A DNA stretch of 64,000 nucleotides from Trema orientale (GCA_002914845.1 JXTC01000003.1:3934875-3998874); one strand, 5' to 3'. Numbered from the stretch's first letter, positions 46,537 to 59,044 are shown. The notes: a model not told the origin generated them from the sequence alone. Numbers and translations: made by a program.

Positions 46537-47276
46537 ATAGGACTTGTTTGGTAACTACTTATTTAAACAATTTTTTATTTTTTTAATCAAAAAAGTGGAA
46601 ATATTTTTCAAAAGTATGTTTAGTAAAACTACTTTTGTTTTTCGTTTTTTTAATTTGACAATAAAATTTTTAAAATTTCAAAAACAAAAATTTTTTACTT
46701 TCAAAATTTTTTTAAACAATTTTGTAGAAATGCTAGTATCAAAATCCAAACAAATCTAGACTCACATCATCATTTCTCTCAACATTTTCTCTCTCATCAC
46801 TATTTCTCTTGTCATTATCTCTCTAGCCTCATGTAAAAGTGGTATTTTTTTAAATAATTTTAAAAGTTGTATTTCTAAAATAAAAATTATAAAAGTGGTA
46901 TTTTTCAAAATTTAATTGTAAAATTTGGTAAATTTTTTCAAAAATTTCCCAAAATATTTAGAAAAATATCACTTTTAAAAGTTTTATTTTGAAAAATACC
47001 ACTTATGAAATTTATTTATACAAATACCACTTTTTCTCTCTCCTATTTTGTCTTTCCTTTTTCCTTGATTACTCTCCCTTTTGATTTTCACTTTCAAAAG
47101 TAAAATGTGCTAGTTACCAAATATGTATTTATTTTTTTATTTTAGAAAACAAAAAGTACAACATTGTAACCAAACACATTTTTGTTTTTGAAATGCAAAA
47201 AATAAAATAAGAAAAAGTACTTTCATTTTTGTGCTTAAGAAAATAAAAAATAAAAGTGTTACTAAACAGCACCATA
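46537..47276. mobile_element. PIF/Harbinger-like MITE with ATA TSD
   Basis: The left end GGACTTGTTTGGTAACTACT and the reverse complement of the right end GGTGCTGTTTAGTAACACTT form terminal inverted repeats. ATA flanks both sides (46537-46539 and 47274-47276). It is 734 bp. The interior 46830-47040 carries an AAGTGGTATTTTT / AAATACCACTTT array, in both orientations, like those at 14.4 and 28.7 kb. No transposase. Confidence 0.7.
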
Positions 47277-48900
47277 GCAAATCAATTAGCAAGAAAAGAA
47301 TCAAATACCAACATTGCATATTCACAGTACCCTGCATTGACATGGTGTCAATATTAGTTTGTCAAAGGTCATTACGAGGGCAAAGCCATCGCACTGTCGT
47401 TCCCCTGCCCAGGCATGCTGACTGTCTACGCTCAAAATATACTAGCGATTATTGCAGTATAAATTAAGGTTTCGATCCCACAAAGTAGTAAATCAATAAT
47501 AAAAAGGTAACAAGAAATAAAAAGAAAAATTAAGAATAAAAATTAACTGAGCAATAAATTAAAATAATCATAAAATAATAAATAAAAATANNNNNNNNAA
47601 GGCTTCAAAATTCACTTAATTGTTCGTTTAACTATTACTAACTTTGATTTCTATTTATTACTCAATTATATATTTCACATCCCAAACACATAACAGGAAA
47701 ATATAAAATTGAAGAACAAATATTAATCTAAAGTATTTAATATGAAAAATTCTTCCAATTAACACCAAAATAATTTATCTTATTAGTTATCTAAGATCGA
47801 CAACATATCACAGAGACAATACTGCAGTAAAATATCAACTAATAAAGTAAATATAATTATAATCTAGTTTAAATCACCACATAAAGAACGCATGACTGAA
47901 TTGATATGAAAAACTAGAAAATAACATGATGAAACTAAAAATATTGAAGAATTTAACAAATCAAATATATAAGCATTGAAGTACTCTCATGAATCAAAAC
48001 TAGAAAACAAAAAAACTACACAACTAAGATCATCTCTCTAGTCTCTCTAAAAACTAGCCCAACCTTGAACGCATCTCACACACGCTCTCTAGAAAAAAAT
48101 GAAATTTTTTCTCTCAAAATTAGTGTGTCTTTGGTCTACCACATTTTGGCTATTTATAACTAAATTTGGAGTGTTGTACAAGTTTTCACGTTTCTAAATG
48201 TGCGATTTGATTGGTCATGTGATGTGTCAATCTCCCACAATTCCCTTTTCTTCTCTTTTTCTCTCGTCCTTTTCCTTTACGCTTCTGAGCTATAGGATAT
48301 TATCGTACGCGGATGAACAGAGGTGAGCTTTCATGAAAACCACGTTTGATTAGTTGAAGAGGAGAGTTAACTTCCTGAGCAAAGGTGTCGACTCATTAAT
48401 GGTCTGAAAACCAGTTGTTGATGTCCTGAGAAGTACCGAATCTGGCACGGCTTGGAAAGAGCTGCAACCAGCTGATAACGTGAGCCCCATGTGTTCCTTG
48501 CCTCTCACACGTCCAGCATCTCGCGTGTACAGCATATGCCTAGCAGATTTTCCTTGGTCGTGATTCGACGGCTACAATCGCGCTTGGCTTTTTACTTCTC
48601 ACTCATGCATTCTGGCTTTTCCTTTTTTCGAATTTTTTCCTATTTTTTTTTCATTTAATCTAAATCAAAATAAAATTAAAACTAAATCATATTAAAATAA
48701 AATAAACAAATCATAATCTAAATAAATTCCGAATTAAATTAAATCAAATTAAATTATCTCAAACTAAATTAAATAACTAAATCTAATAAAATTAATTAAA
48801 ATTATATCTAAGTACTTAAAAATAAAATAACTTATATTTTACTTTAAAAATTAAACTAACAATACTTAAAAACACGTAAAATATATACGAAAAAGAACAT
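47277..48900. repeat. possible LTR remnant of a gypsy element
   Basis: Begins with a GC-richer part (about 47380-47430, TCGTTCCCCTGCCCAGGCATG), then GCGATTATTGCAGTATAAATTAAGGTTTCGATCCCACAAAG-type sequence known from LTRs of plant gypsy elements; no ends or coding domains were found. 48650-48900 is an AATTAAATC-rich low-complexity run. The frame at 48350-48535 (minus) has no domain. Confidence 0.35.
47591..47598. other. assembly gap (8 N)
   Basis: Eight N bases in an AT-rich low-complexity area. The true length of missing sequence is unknown. Confidence 0.99.
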
Positions 48901-49149
48901 AAATAACTCTATTTTCATAGAGTTATTACCGACCTGCGTCACTCGCTTCGGACGATGAAGCAAAGCAGACCATCCTCACTGCCATTCGTCCATGAAGGTC
49001 GGAGATAGGACCATCCGAAGAGGACGCTCGCCGATCAGATTTTTGGCCAGAAACTCGCCATCCGACGCCCAATCAGTACACCGCTGGCACGCATCTCGTC
49101 GTTGCTAATCTCTTACAACCGGTCGTTGCCACAAACACAGCTCCAGTGA
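48901..49149. other. GC-richer segment of unknown origin
   Basis: Clearly higher GC than both sides (CGACCTGCGTCACTCGCTTC, GAGGACGCTCGCCGATCAGA). Such islands in plant repeats may be captured gene fragments or LTR parts. No protein match is recognised. Confidence 0.3.
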
Positions 49150-50946
49150 GCATCTCGTGACTATTATCATATTTTATTATTTAATTTATAGTATTTATGT
49201 AATTATTTCGTAAAGTAGTTAATTAGGTCGAGAAAATTATATGGTGTGAAAGGTGATACTGAGACAAGAATAAATACAATTTTATAGTGTCAAAACGGTA
49301 TTCGGAGATACGTTAATTATCGAATTGAATAAAGAAGACATTTTTCTAAATATTTTAAAAATTGATATTTTGGTAATTTTCGGATTAGAGGCCCGTTTAA
49401 GGCTTGGGATCTCAAAACGAAGTTCTGACCTCAAATTTGGATTCATTGAGGTCGAGAGATGAAATTTAATATAATATATTATTATATTTTGAAGTGGCAC
49501 AAATTTTGAGACACGAAGCTCAAGATTTGCCTCGTTTTATGTGTCTAGGGCATCATCTCGTCCCGGAACCCAAATTTAGTAAATTATATGTCTAACCTTG
49601 CTAATTTAGTTGCTAGAAATTCAATAGTGAGGTCCGTTTAATGATCTGAAGCTCCATCTGAAAATGGAATTAAGCGATCGAATGTTTAAAAATAATGCCC
49701 AACCCTCCGAACGACTGCAAAATAACGTCGAACGCTCTCCATAGTACCGTAGCGCTATCTAGACACTCGATTGAGGTAGGAATTTGATTACTTGATTCTA
49801 AAATTAATTTAATTTATAAATTTACATATTTTCAATAAATATAGAATTTCGTGAATTAATTTATAAAAAATTATGTTTAAATATGTTTTTTTGACTTGAT
49901 TTGAGATTTAAACTGCCTGAGAGGAATGTCACACTGGTTGGCGTGTCATATATACTATTTTGAACTACTTTCTACAGAAAACTGGATTTTTGGATTTTGA
50001 TAAAAAACGGTCGTTATACTGCCGAAATTTTTAGAAAAATCCAAAATGACTTGAGAACTCAGTTTTGAGAACTAAATGTTGTTTGATTATAGAATATTAC
50101 ATGGTTAATTTGTGATTTTATGCAAATGGTGGATATCCTTATTATGTCATTCATATTGCATTTGCATGTATTCATACTTACGCGACCTTCGGACTTACGG
50201 TACCTCACGTTGGGTGCTCACACTTACCGTCACCTTTATAGGTAGCTTTGGCTTACGGGTGACCCACTAGGATACTTCAGAAATTATGATTACATGCATA
50301 GTTATATGTTGGCTTGAATAAATATGTACTGGTTTTGATGGATGTTTTACAATAGTTTGGAATGTTTGAACCCTTGGACTGTGATTTCTACTTAGATTTT
50401 GCGAACTGTTTTGAATGGACTACTAATCATGTAGGATCTTCAACGTGATTTTATTTCTTATATATAAAAACCTATAATCGATTCTGCATTGGGTATTAGC
50501 TTACTCCCCCTCTTTCCCTTAGGTGGCACTTAGTGTGATTTAGACTGGAAGACATAAATCGAGGTATTGCAGGCTTACTAGTTTGTTTATATTTTGGTGG
50601 ATTCCTACGAGACTCGTGGATTATAGATTTGAGTAGGAATTTGGATTTAATTATAACTTAGTAAGCTTAATTGTGAGATTTGGACACGATTTATATTACC
50701 TATGTCTGTATTTAGGTGCGAGATGAATGTTTGATGCATAACTATTGAACACGTGATTTAATTACAGTCTATATTTAATGAGTGATGCATAACTGTGGGG
50801 TTTTATTTCAACTAGACACTTTATCGAGGCCAGTTTGAAATATTAAAGTTCCCGAGCATTTTTTAAACTATATTTAAAACTATTTATGCTATTTATATTT
50901 TATGAAATACCCATTCTGCCATTGACCATGGCCTCGGGTCGTGACA
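49150..50946 (+). repeat. Ty3/gypsy LTR (3' part) with primer-binding-site-like motif
   Basis: Ends GGGTCGTGACA at 50946, a typical plant gypsy LTR end, followed five bases later by TGGCACTGGTAG, a degraded form of the usual TGGTATCAGAG primer-binding site. The interior includes a TTAGCTTACTCCC...CTTAGGTGGCA segment also usual near the LTR promoter. The left boundary was not found and no internal coding region follows. Confidence 0.45.
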
Positions 50947-51777
50947 AATAGTGGCACTGGTAGTTGTGCAAGAACTTTCTATAGCAATTGACGAATCTTA
51001 ATACGTGTTTGTAAGTGTAATTAGTAGATCAAGCTTTTAGTTTTATTGTTGGTCTTTATAATTTATGTATTTCCTTTTTTTTTTTTTTTGCAATGACGAA
51101 ATACGCCTTATTGTCGACATTTATTATATAAATTTAGAACTTATACGTGTATAATATATATGACTAAAATGTCGTCTAAAAAAGAATCAAGTCTTCAAAT
51201 AAAATGTGGACCAAACTGGCGCTTAAAGGAAAGTATACAACAAAATATATTTTTGAATTATGACTTCACCCATCTATTTCAAATGTCCTTCGAAGTTTTC
51301 CCCTCATGATTAAATAAAGATCAAACAGGAAATAAAGTAAACCAAATATTCAATTAAACCCAATTTAAAAATTGGTCACAAATTAGCGTTCATATGTTTC
51401 CCTCAAAAAAAAAAAAAAAAAAAAAAAGGTTTCGGAAAGGAAACAAAGTAAACTAGAGATTCAAATTAGACACAATTTCAAAATTGGTCACAATTTTTGT
51501 TCCACAAAAATATTCATCATCACACCGGAATCAATTTTTATGATTCACATGATTAAATCAACGAAATATCAAGTGTCTTACAAAGCTACCCAGCAATTGG
51601 TCGAACAATAAATATGTAATTAAACTCTACCCCAAGGTATGATTCATGTACAGTTGACTTCCGGAGTTTAAAACATCAAAAAAGTGTTCAAACTATACTT
51701 GCCTAAGATTCTATATTCTGATAACAATGTCTTTTCTAGGTATATAAGCTGTCTAAATTAAACCAAAACTAGGATGT
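50947..51777. other. intergenic DNA downstream of the cysteine protease
   Basis: AT-rich with poly-A (51408-51427). The right part contains the presumed 3' untranslated region of the minus-strand protease. No gene. Confidence 0.45.
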
Positions 51778-52909
51778 TCAAACGTTCAGAACTGGGTACC
51801 AACCCCTTGGTTTAACGATATATGCGTTCTGGGTAACTCTGCCATACCCATTCTCACCCCAATTCTTCCCCCAGCTATTCTGTACAATCCAGTAGTACTG
51901 GTCATTTTCTTTGTCGTAGCCATACCCAATGAGCAACACAGCATGGAACTCCTTTTCCCCCGTTATATTAGATTCATCTAATCCCAATCCATAAATGTCC
52001 TGTACAAAAAGTTTATATTCGGAAAAGTATTAGTACTAACTTTCTAATCATTAAAAAAAAATAAAACACACTTAATTAAGAACCTTACCGAGCCTTGAAC
52101 GTCTCCAAATGGTTTGCCTCTAACAGAAGCGACTATTGGACCCACGTCCTTTATGACCCTCTTCATTTCTTTAATTGAGCTAACACATCCATAGTGATCA
52201 GAAGTGTTATACTTTCTCGTCCACTATACAAAATAATATGTACATATTATTAAGGATGAGATTCTGAAACAAAAAAAAAAAAAAATGGAAAAACAGAAGA
52301 AAGACCATATAAAACTAAAAATTGATACATATGTTAGTCTTATTCTGTGAATTGATACTTACATTAGGCTTATGTGTAGGCACATCTCGAAGCCCTACGA
52401 AAGGATACTCATCCGCGTAACTTACACCACTCTCTATAATGTATTCCAGTGCCTTACGAGGATGTCCTTTTCCATTTTCTTGTCTTGGGCAGAAATCGAT
52501 GAGCTCTTGGGTTGAAAGTTTAATTTCGTGATTTGTAGCCTTTTTGTGGTGAGCCTCAATGGCACTGAGGGTAGCTATTGCCCAGCAGCAGTCTATGAAT
52601 AAATATATATATATATGTTTTTAGAGAAATTTATCCCAAAAAAAAAAAAAAAAACACAAAAAATCAAAATCATAAAGTCTCTTCGTATAACTATAAGAAA
52701 GTATTCTTACTCGAGTGTTCTTGGTCTTTGACATCGGGCAGTATGCCTTTATCTTTCCAGGTGAATATACCACGTCCCTAACAAAAGAATTCAATTAATT
52801 TTATATCGTACGCGCGTAATTTTGTAACAAATTTATTAAAAAGAAAAGTAACTTCAAATTAAAAGAAAAATAATAATAACTCACTTTATCCCTTTTGGAC
52901 TTTTGATTC
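51778..52909 (-). CDS. Papain-like cysteine protease (C1A), partial: mature domain only
   Basis: Five minus-strand exons with GT/AG junctions in phase: 52885-52909, 52711-52777, 52363-52592, 52089-52223 and 51778-51999, about 225 residues. [15 protein letters not shown] matches the start of the mature papain domain with the oxyanion Gln. The active-site part reads [16 protein letters not shown] (catalytic Cys codon 52585-52587), the His is in [10 protein letters not shown] (51943-51945) and the Asn in [14 protein letters not shown]. The usual Cys three residues before the catalytic Cys is Ser here, while the residue just before it is Cys. No signal peptide, prodomain or start ATG was found upstream, so this is either an incomplete gene model or a truncated gene. 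All visible splice sites and the catalytic triad are intact. Papain-like enzymes act in vacuoles, lysosome-like compartments or apoplast; location cannot be told here. Confidence 0.82.
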
Positions 52910-53575
52910 CTGCATTAGTACATAAAATGAAATCAAATCTCTAAAGGATAATACTAAAAAATGGAATTTGTTACAGTATTAAAATGAAATTAAAATATTT
53001 TATTATTAGAGGAACTTCATGATCTAGAACTTAATGTTCCAGGAAATTTCAAGAAATGGTTCAAATGTTCTATTCATATATTGTATTAAAGAAAAACTAT
53101 ATGACTAACTGACTGGATCTTCTATTCAGTTAAAATTAAAATGAAGACAAGGAAAGAGTCTTCTATTCAAATGTTCCACTCCACTATGTGACTATATATA
53201 CAAAGTCACAAACCAGTCTAAATTTTATTCCAGTTAGTTAATGTCTAAGCTTAATTAGTTACCTTTTTCTCACACATAAACTGGCAAATATAAGACAATT
53301 TTTCTCTCAATATTCTTCTTCCAATGGGCAAATTCTAGTCCTGTCCAGCGAAATTTCATGCTTTGCAGACTGTCCCTTGTACCAATCTCTCTTAGATAAT
53401 TCTTACCAACAATAAACCCACCATGACTAAACTCTACAACCCTTGAACCTCTTCACAGTATCACTCCTTTCCCACGACTCTGAAATCCGAGCAGTTGTAA
53501 TACAATGACTTACAGATCAAAGTTTGAAACCTCGTTTATCAACAAAACAGATCTCACCAACATAAGACCATTGAT
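52910..53575. other. region upstream of the protease exons
   Basis: The missing prodomain exons would be expected here or further right. No ERFNIN-type motif or signal peptide was recognised in any frame. 53330-53460 is richer in GC and open on the minus strand for a stretch, but the translation does not resemble an inhibitor I29 prodomain. Confidence 0.45.
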
Positions 53576-53703
53576 GTGAATCTTGAAGATGAAAGATTCT
53601 CAAGAAATTTAAAGAAAAAGTTCCAAGAACATAACATACATAAAGTTATCTAAAATGTAGGAAGAAATAACTATCGTGTAGTTTTTATACGCTATATACA
53701 TAT

Positions 53704-53743
<40 letters not shown>

Positions 53744-54160
53744 TAATGGAATGCGGTGGCCCGCCGGAGCTTAAAGCTTCCTTCTCCTACATTAGTTTTA
53801 AAGAATGATAGTAGCAGAGGCTAAAGCTTTCTATCTTTTCCTTTCTTTTTATTTTCCTCCGGAAAATGGGCCTAAAGTTTTAATTTACATGGATTTTGTG
53901 ATGTTCGTACTACGTATGTTATCATATTAAAAAATGGAACAAAGCTAATTACAATATAAATATTCAACAATTTCATAGCGAAAGAAAGTACCTCATGATC
54001 AGGAATTTACTGTAGAAGAAGAAGATTCACAAAAGTTCAAGGCGAAGTTCCAGGAAGATAAGTTGCATTAATGTATCCAATCGCTCGAAAGAAATTGATT
54101 TTGTACGGAAGCTATATATAAACATATATATATATGAATGGAATGCACGTGCCCCAATAG
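53576..54160. repeat. duplicated ~400-bp promoter-like module
   Basis: The ordered words GAAGATTCWCAARA, AAGTTCCARGAA, a (TA)n run and ATGAATGGAATGC / TTAATGGAATGC occur at about 53580-53780 and again at about 53995-54185. Read on the minus strand both copies give a TATA-rich stretch followed by a possible leader, so this may be a duplicated upstream region of the cysteine protease. Similarity is partial. Confidence 0.5.
53708..53735. repeat. (TA)n microsatellite
   Basis: A run of about 13-14 TA units inside the left promoter-like module. Confidence 0.85.
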
Positions 54161-54451
54161 CAGGTGGCATGCAGAGCCTAAACTTGCCTCTGGACTTATT
54201 TTCGACACAGATTAACCGAAATAAACTTATACAACATATGTAACATAAATTAATTTGTATATGTTTTACTACTTCAAACACAGATATCTATCAAATACAA
54301 GTATAAACTAAATTAAAATCTCAAAATATATGCATGCTAAGTAAAGCGTAACATTATAAAAAAATATGTACTAACTTTTTCAACCTTGTGTAAAGTATGC
54401 TCTAACAGTCTGATATACAATTAATTATAAAGTTTGAGATACAAAAAGAGA

Positions 54452-54608
54452 AATGATATTGTAGTGCCTGACACTGTAATGACGTGTTTTTCTGTTATTG
54501 GATGATTCTAATTAATAAATTAGGTTATATATGGGTTTAACCCGAATTATAATTATAATTAGCCAGTAATAGACTGATGTATCGTGTAATGTTGGGCACC
54601 ATATCATT
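54452..54608. repeat. MITE family copy (also at 16905-17070)
   Basis: Left end AATGATATTGTAGTGCCTGA; the reverse complement of the right end is AATGATATGGTGCCCAAC, so there are imperfect inverted repeats. The core AATTATAATTATAATTAGCCAGTAA is shared with the other copy. No coding capacity. Confidence 0.65.
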
Positions 54609-55761
54609 ATTCATACAATCATAATGTCGTCAATTTAAGTTTTTTGGTTGGAGTGAGAATGTAAACCCTTCAAAGTGACGACTTTTGTCGTTGACTTAAT
54701 GAATACTTTTTAGTTATCATGTTTTTTAGAACACGTGAAATATTTATTGAATAATTAAAAATACCTATTAAATATGTTAACAGTTTAAAGTAATAATATC
54801 TGTTGTCGCTTTAAATGTGTAAACAAAAGTAATGTGGTTAAAATTTTTTATAAAAGAAAAGAACGAAAACATTTTGTTTAAACCGACGATGATATTTGTC
54901 ACTGCTTTAGTCTCTCTGCAAATAAAAACACAAAGTTTAAGAGTCTAAACCTTCTTCTCATTTCTCTTGTTTATTTATTTATTTATATTTCAGATCTCTC
55001 TCTTTCTGTCTGTCTCTCTGTCTCTAACACTCACCCTTAATCTCTCCTCTCTCCTTTTATCTATATATTTCTTGAAAACATAATTCTCTCTACTAGGTTT
55101 GCTATCTTTTCTGATGTCATAACTGACATAGACATATTTGCTAAGAATTGATAAATCATGCATAAGTAAAACATCTATAACAAATAGTTTAAATAAAAAA
55201 AATGTGATATGCATTCCGACAAGTAACATACATATTAAGAGACTTTATGCTACTTACTAATTAATGTTGTGTCTGACTATCTGGGAGGATGGCTGGATGA
55301 AGGGAGGAAAAGGGATGGAGGGAGACAAAAAATCAACTATTTGGTAGGAAAGATGCACTATAATAAATAAAGTTTTTGTTAGCACATAAGCATAGCATTT
55401 TTAAAGAAACATTTACCTTTTTTTTTTTCGATACCATTTTAATAGCATAAGTCATAACATTGTATACATTTAAAATATATAATTTTAGAATTAAAATGTA
55501 ACTCCAAGTAATTAGATTTATTGAATCACATTAATTTTATTCAATCACACGTTTACTTTATTAAATCATATTCCAATTCCTAATTTTTTTGCTAGTAGAA
55601 AAAGCAAAATTTGAGGAGCAGAAATTTCAGATCTAAAAATAGAGGGAACTGAAAATCATTCAACCATCTGCAACTCAAAAAAGACCCATATTCTAACAAT
55701 CTGCATAAATTTCTACCATATCTGCAACCCAAATCTCAAATGAGGTCATGGACGACCTTTC
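54609..55761. other. intergenic DNA, no gene recognised
   Basis: AT-rich. A CT-rich CTCTCTCTTTCTGTCTGTCTC tract lies near 54993-55025. The frame at 54990-55229 (minus) is mostly its complement and is not considered coding. Confidence 0.45.
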
Positions 55762-56241
55762 TGTTGGAAATAAAATAAGCTTTATTAATTAATCAAATAT
55801 TATTACAAGAGAAAACTCTTAATTTCACTCTTCAAGCTCACTCACTAACTAGAAAACTCTCAATTTTACTCTTTTCACTTCACTCTTAGAAGTTTTGCTT
55901 CTTACTTGATACTTAGAATGTAAATGGGGAGGGGTATTTATAGTTAGCATAAACCATTCTCAACTACACAAAGTAGTCTAATTAAACAAATACAAAAATT
56001 ACAAACATCACACACTTAATCTAACATAAATCACATGATTCATAAGTAGAACTTTTTAGAACTTGAGTTATTTTTATAATTGGACTTTTCTTTTATGGGT
56101 TTTGAAGAACTTGGGTCAGTGGGTGCTTCAAATAGTTGGATTCCAAGTTGATAGACTTGGATCAAGTTTTGGACTGATCTTCAATTGATGGTCTTGGACT
56201 TTAATTTTGAAGTTGGGCCTAAAATAAGTTTATTTTCAACA
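55762..56241 (-). repeat. 3' LTR of copia element C
   Basis: 480 bp, TG...CA, with 13-bp inverted ends. A polypurine-tract complement adjoins at its right side. The partner LTR is not in the window. Confidence 0.8.
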
Positions 56242-56253
56242 CTCCCTTTAAAC

Positions 56254-57525
56254 TTATTTTATAATACCAAGTAAGTTTCTTAGCCTTACAAAGTCTTCAA
56301 ACTTGAGTGGTATGGTGAAAATGTCAAGAATCTGATCAACATGAGACCGGGCATACTCCAATCGTACTTCTTTGTTTGCAACACATTCTCTTACATAATG
56401 ATAGTGAGTGTCGATATTCTTGCTTCGGTGATAAAAGACTGGATTTTTAGCCAAAGCTATTGCTGACTTATTATCGATACAAATCTCTATTAGCTTCTTT
56501 TGAGGCATGTTTTACTCTTTCAATAACTTTCTTAACTAGTTTATATGACTAACACATGATGTAGCAGCTATATACTCAGCTTCACATGTTAAGAGGGTGA
56601 CAATCGGTTGTTTCTTGGATACACAGATGAAGGCAATTTATCCCAAACTGAATAGAAGAAGCCAAAATTGATTGTACCTTTTAGGTGACGGAGAATTCTC
56701 TTTCCAACCTTGAAGTGAGTGGTTGTTGGAGTTTCCATATAACGACTCACTGGTCAAGTTGCATAGAGAATATCGGGCCTTCTACATGTCAAATACTATA
56801 GGCATCTAACAAGGCTCTTAAAGAATATTGGATCCTCCTATTCTGCTTCACTATCTTTGAATAATTTTATTTTACACTCTATCGGTATGCTTTGTCTTGC
56901 AATCATCTATATTGAACTTTTTTAGGATCTCTTTTGTATAGTTTTCTTAAGAGATGAAGATGCCTTCTTCTTTTTGCTTAACTTCTTTACTGAAGTAGTA
57001 TACCATAAGTCTGATGTCTGTTATTTCAAACTCTTATGTCATCACTCTCTTGAATTTGTTGAACATCCTTGGACTATTTTCAGTGAATATCAAATCATCC
57101 ATGTACAAGTATATAATAAGAGTGTCTCCATCTTTGGTTTTAACATAGAGAGCATGTTTATAAGGGTACTTAGTAAAGCCATTCTCTTGGAAATATTTAT
57201 CAATTCAGTTGTTCTACACTCTTGGTGCTTACTTTAGTCTGTATAGAGCCTTCTTCAGCTTCAACACCTCGTCTTTGTATCCTTTCACCTTCATAACCCA
57301 ATAGTTATTCGAAGTAGACTTCCTTAAAAACTCCATTCAGAAATGCAGACTTCACATTCATCTAATAGATCTTCCATTTATTCCAAGCAGTAAGAGAAAT
57401 GATTAGCCTTATAGTTTCTAATCATGTAACAGGAGTGACCCAGAACTCCTTGGCAATATCTTACTTTTCAGTATACTTCGAGCTAAAGTAAATACACGCC
57501 TAAAGTTTGCCTTTCGCAGGGATTT
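56254..57525 (-). pseudogene. copia C RT-RNase H remnant
   Basis: Near 57450-57290 the minus strand reads TIRLIISLTAWNKWKIY, then MNVKSAFLNGVFKEVYFE and a degraded LKKALYxLK region, all with stops. At 56508-56254 an open stretch gives EICIDNKSAIALAKNPVFYH, RSKNIDTHYHYVRE and FTIPLKFEDF, the C-terminal RNase H part of copia pol. Several stops and frame changes make it non-functional. Confidence 0.82.
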
Positions 57526-58330
57526 TTTTTAAACAGTTGATTTAAAATTTACCTTAGTAGACGTAGTACGAGTTACTCTGGTTCGTGATGAGATAATGTG
57601 AGCTCATAGGATCGGTTGATTTATGATATGTACAATCTTGTGATTCTGGTTTTGATTTTGAATATGTGATTATTCTGGATTTCAATTATATTATAAACTC
57701 AGTTTATAAATGGATTTTGGAAAAGGTATAAACCATACAGGTTTAGTAAAAATTACATTTATTCAAAAAGGTAGTTGAGTTTCTACTGAGCATGTGAATG
57801 CTCACCTCCTGCTCCCTCCACTTTCAGGTGTTGAATTATTTGGGATAATTGTCATGGTAGCTAGATAAGCTATTTGGCTTGTACTTGCAGTCCTATTTCT
57901 ATTCCTTGGCGGGTGTCTATATTATATTTTGGTTTTCTTTCCTCATTCATATATTTAACCTAGTTTATTATTTTTACTAAGTGGATGTCTGAGGGCAACA
58001 ATACTACAAATCTGAGTACTTTGAATTATAAATGATTTTTGTAAACTATTTTTGACTATGGACTCATTTTACTAAAATTTATGATTGTAAATAAAAAGTT
58101 TCCAAATAAAAATTCTTCTAAAATGAAGGTATATATTTTCTCGAGAAATTAAAACTAATGAGAGAATTCCTAATTTTGAAATTTACTTACTTTTGAGGAC
58201 TAAAACTTAAAGATTTCAAGTACTTAATTTTGCCTGAATTTTGTAAAATCAATAGTTAATTATATTTTCACTTAAAATTACTAAGAGTCGTGGTTTTGGA
58301 ATTCCGGTCAAGACATAGCATATATCTCAC
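57526..58330. repeat. possible gypsy LTR fragment
   Basis: The segment CTACTGAGCATGTGAATGCTCACCTCC...CTTTCAGGTG near 57785-57830 is a pattern seen in plant gypsy LTRs. The edges were not found. It directly abuts the broken end of copia C, so one probably inserted into or deleted part of the other. Confidence 0.35.
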
Positions 58331-59044
58331 CTAGATTGGAGATAAGCTCAAGCAATTTTCTCATTATTTTATTTCTCCTTGATGTATTCCAGTCACAAAA
58401 CTTAGGAGCTGCATTCACATTTATTTTATCTTCTTTTCCATTGCTTTTAGATTTGCCTCCTATGAATTTGTAATTGATATTCCACATCTATATCAATGAA
58501 ATTTCAGTATTTTGAAATGGATACATGATTTTGGAATTAGATTCATAGTGTCTGTATTGCTATTTCATATTATTGAAATTTTTATATTGCATTACTCTTT
58601 ACCTACATATGTACGTGTAGAAGGTAAAAACTTTACAGGAACATATATAACTCATAGTTTATCATGTAATTAATTAATTTTTTATTCGAATCCCAATCAG
58701 GAAGCAATTTAGAATAATATCTCATACATACTTTTTGTGGTATCATAACACTCATTACCATATTCATAATTTGGGATAAACAAAACTAAAGAAGCTTCCT
58801 TCTTCCATATCCCTACTACAAATATTGTTACATATTAAACTTGCCATACATTCGCTACAAAGTTAAATAAAAATAGTACAATAACCAAAAGCAGTTTCTT
58901 CCTTCTTCATTCTATGCAACTTTATTCCATTACAATAGGTGTGACACAACTAATATTTCCAATATCATATGATTTTATTAAAAGAAAATGATTTCAAGAT
59001 TAATTTTACTAAATTGGTAATACTTCAAAAACAGTGTTTTCCTA
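58331..59044. other. intergenic DNA, no gene recognised
   Basis: AT-rich with no supported gene. A minus-strand reading near 58350-58490 has short retroelement-like pieces but nothing that can be assigned. Confidence 0.4.

Larger units (their letters stand above)
55762..57525 (-). mobile_element. Truncated Ty1/copia element C
   Basis: On the minus strand, degenerate RT and RNase H are followed by a 3' LTR at 55762-56241. The LTR starts TGTTGGAAATAAA and ends TTTATTTTCAACA, perfectly paired ends. The complement of a polypurine tract (CTCCCTTTAAACTT) follows directly at 56242. The 5' part of the element is missing beyond about 57525, where the sequence changes character. Confidence 0.82.

Noticed and set aside
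47231..48535. Short frames around the N gap (78 and 61 residues)
   Set aside because: No domain, no splice context and location in repeat-like sequence next to a gap.
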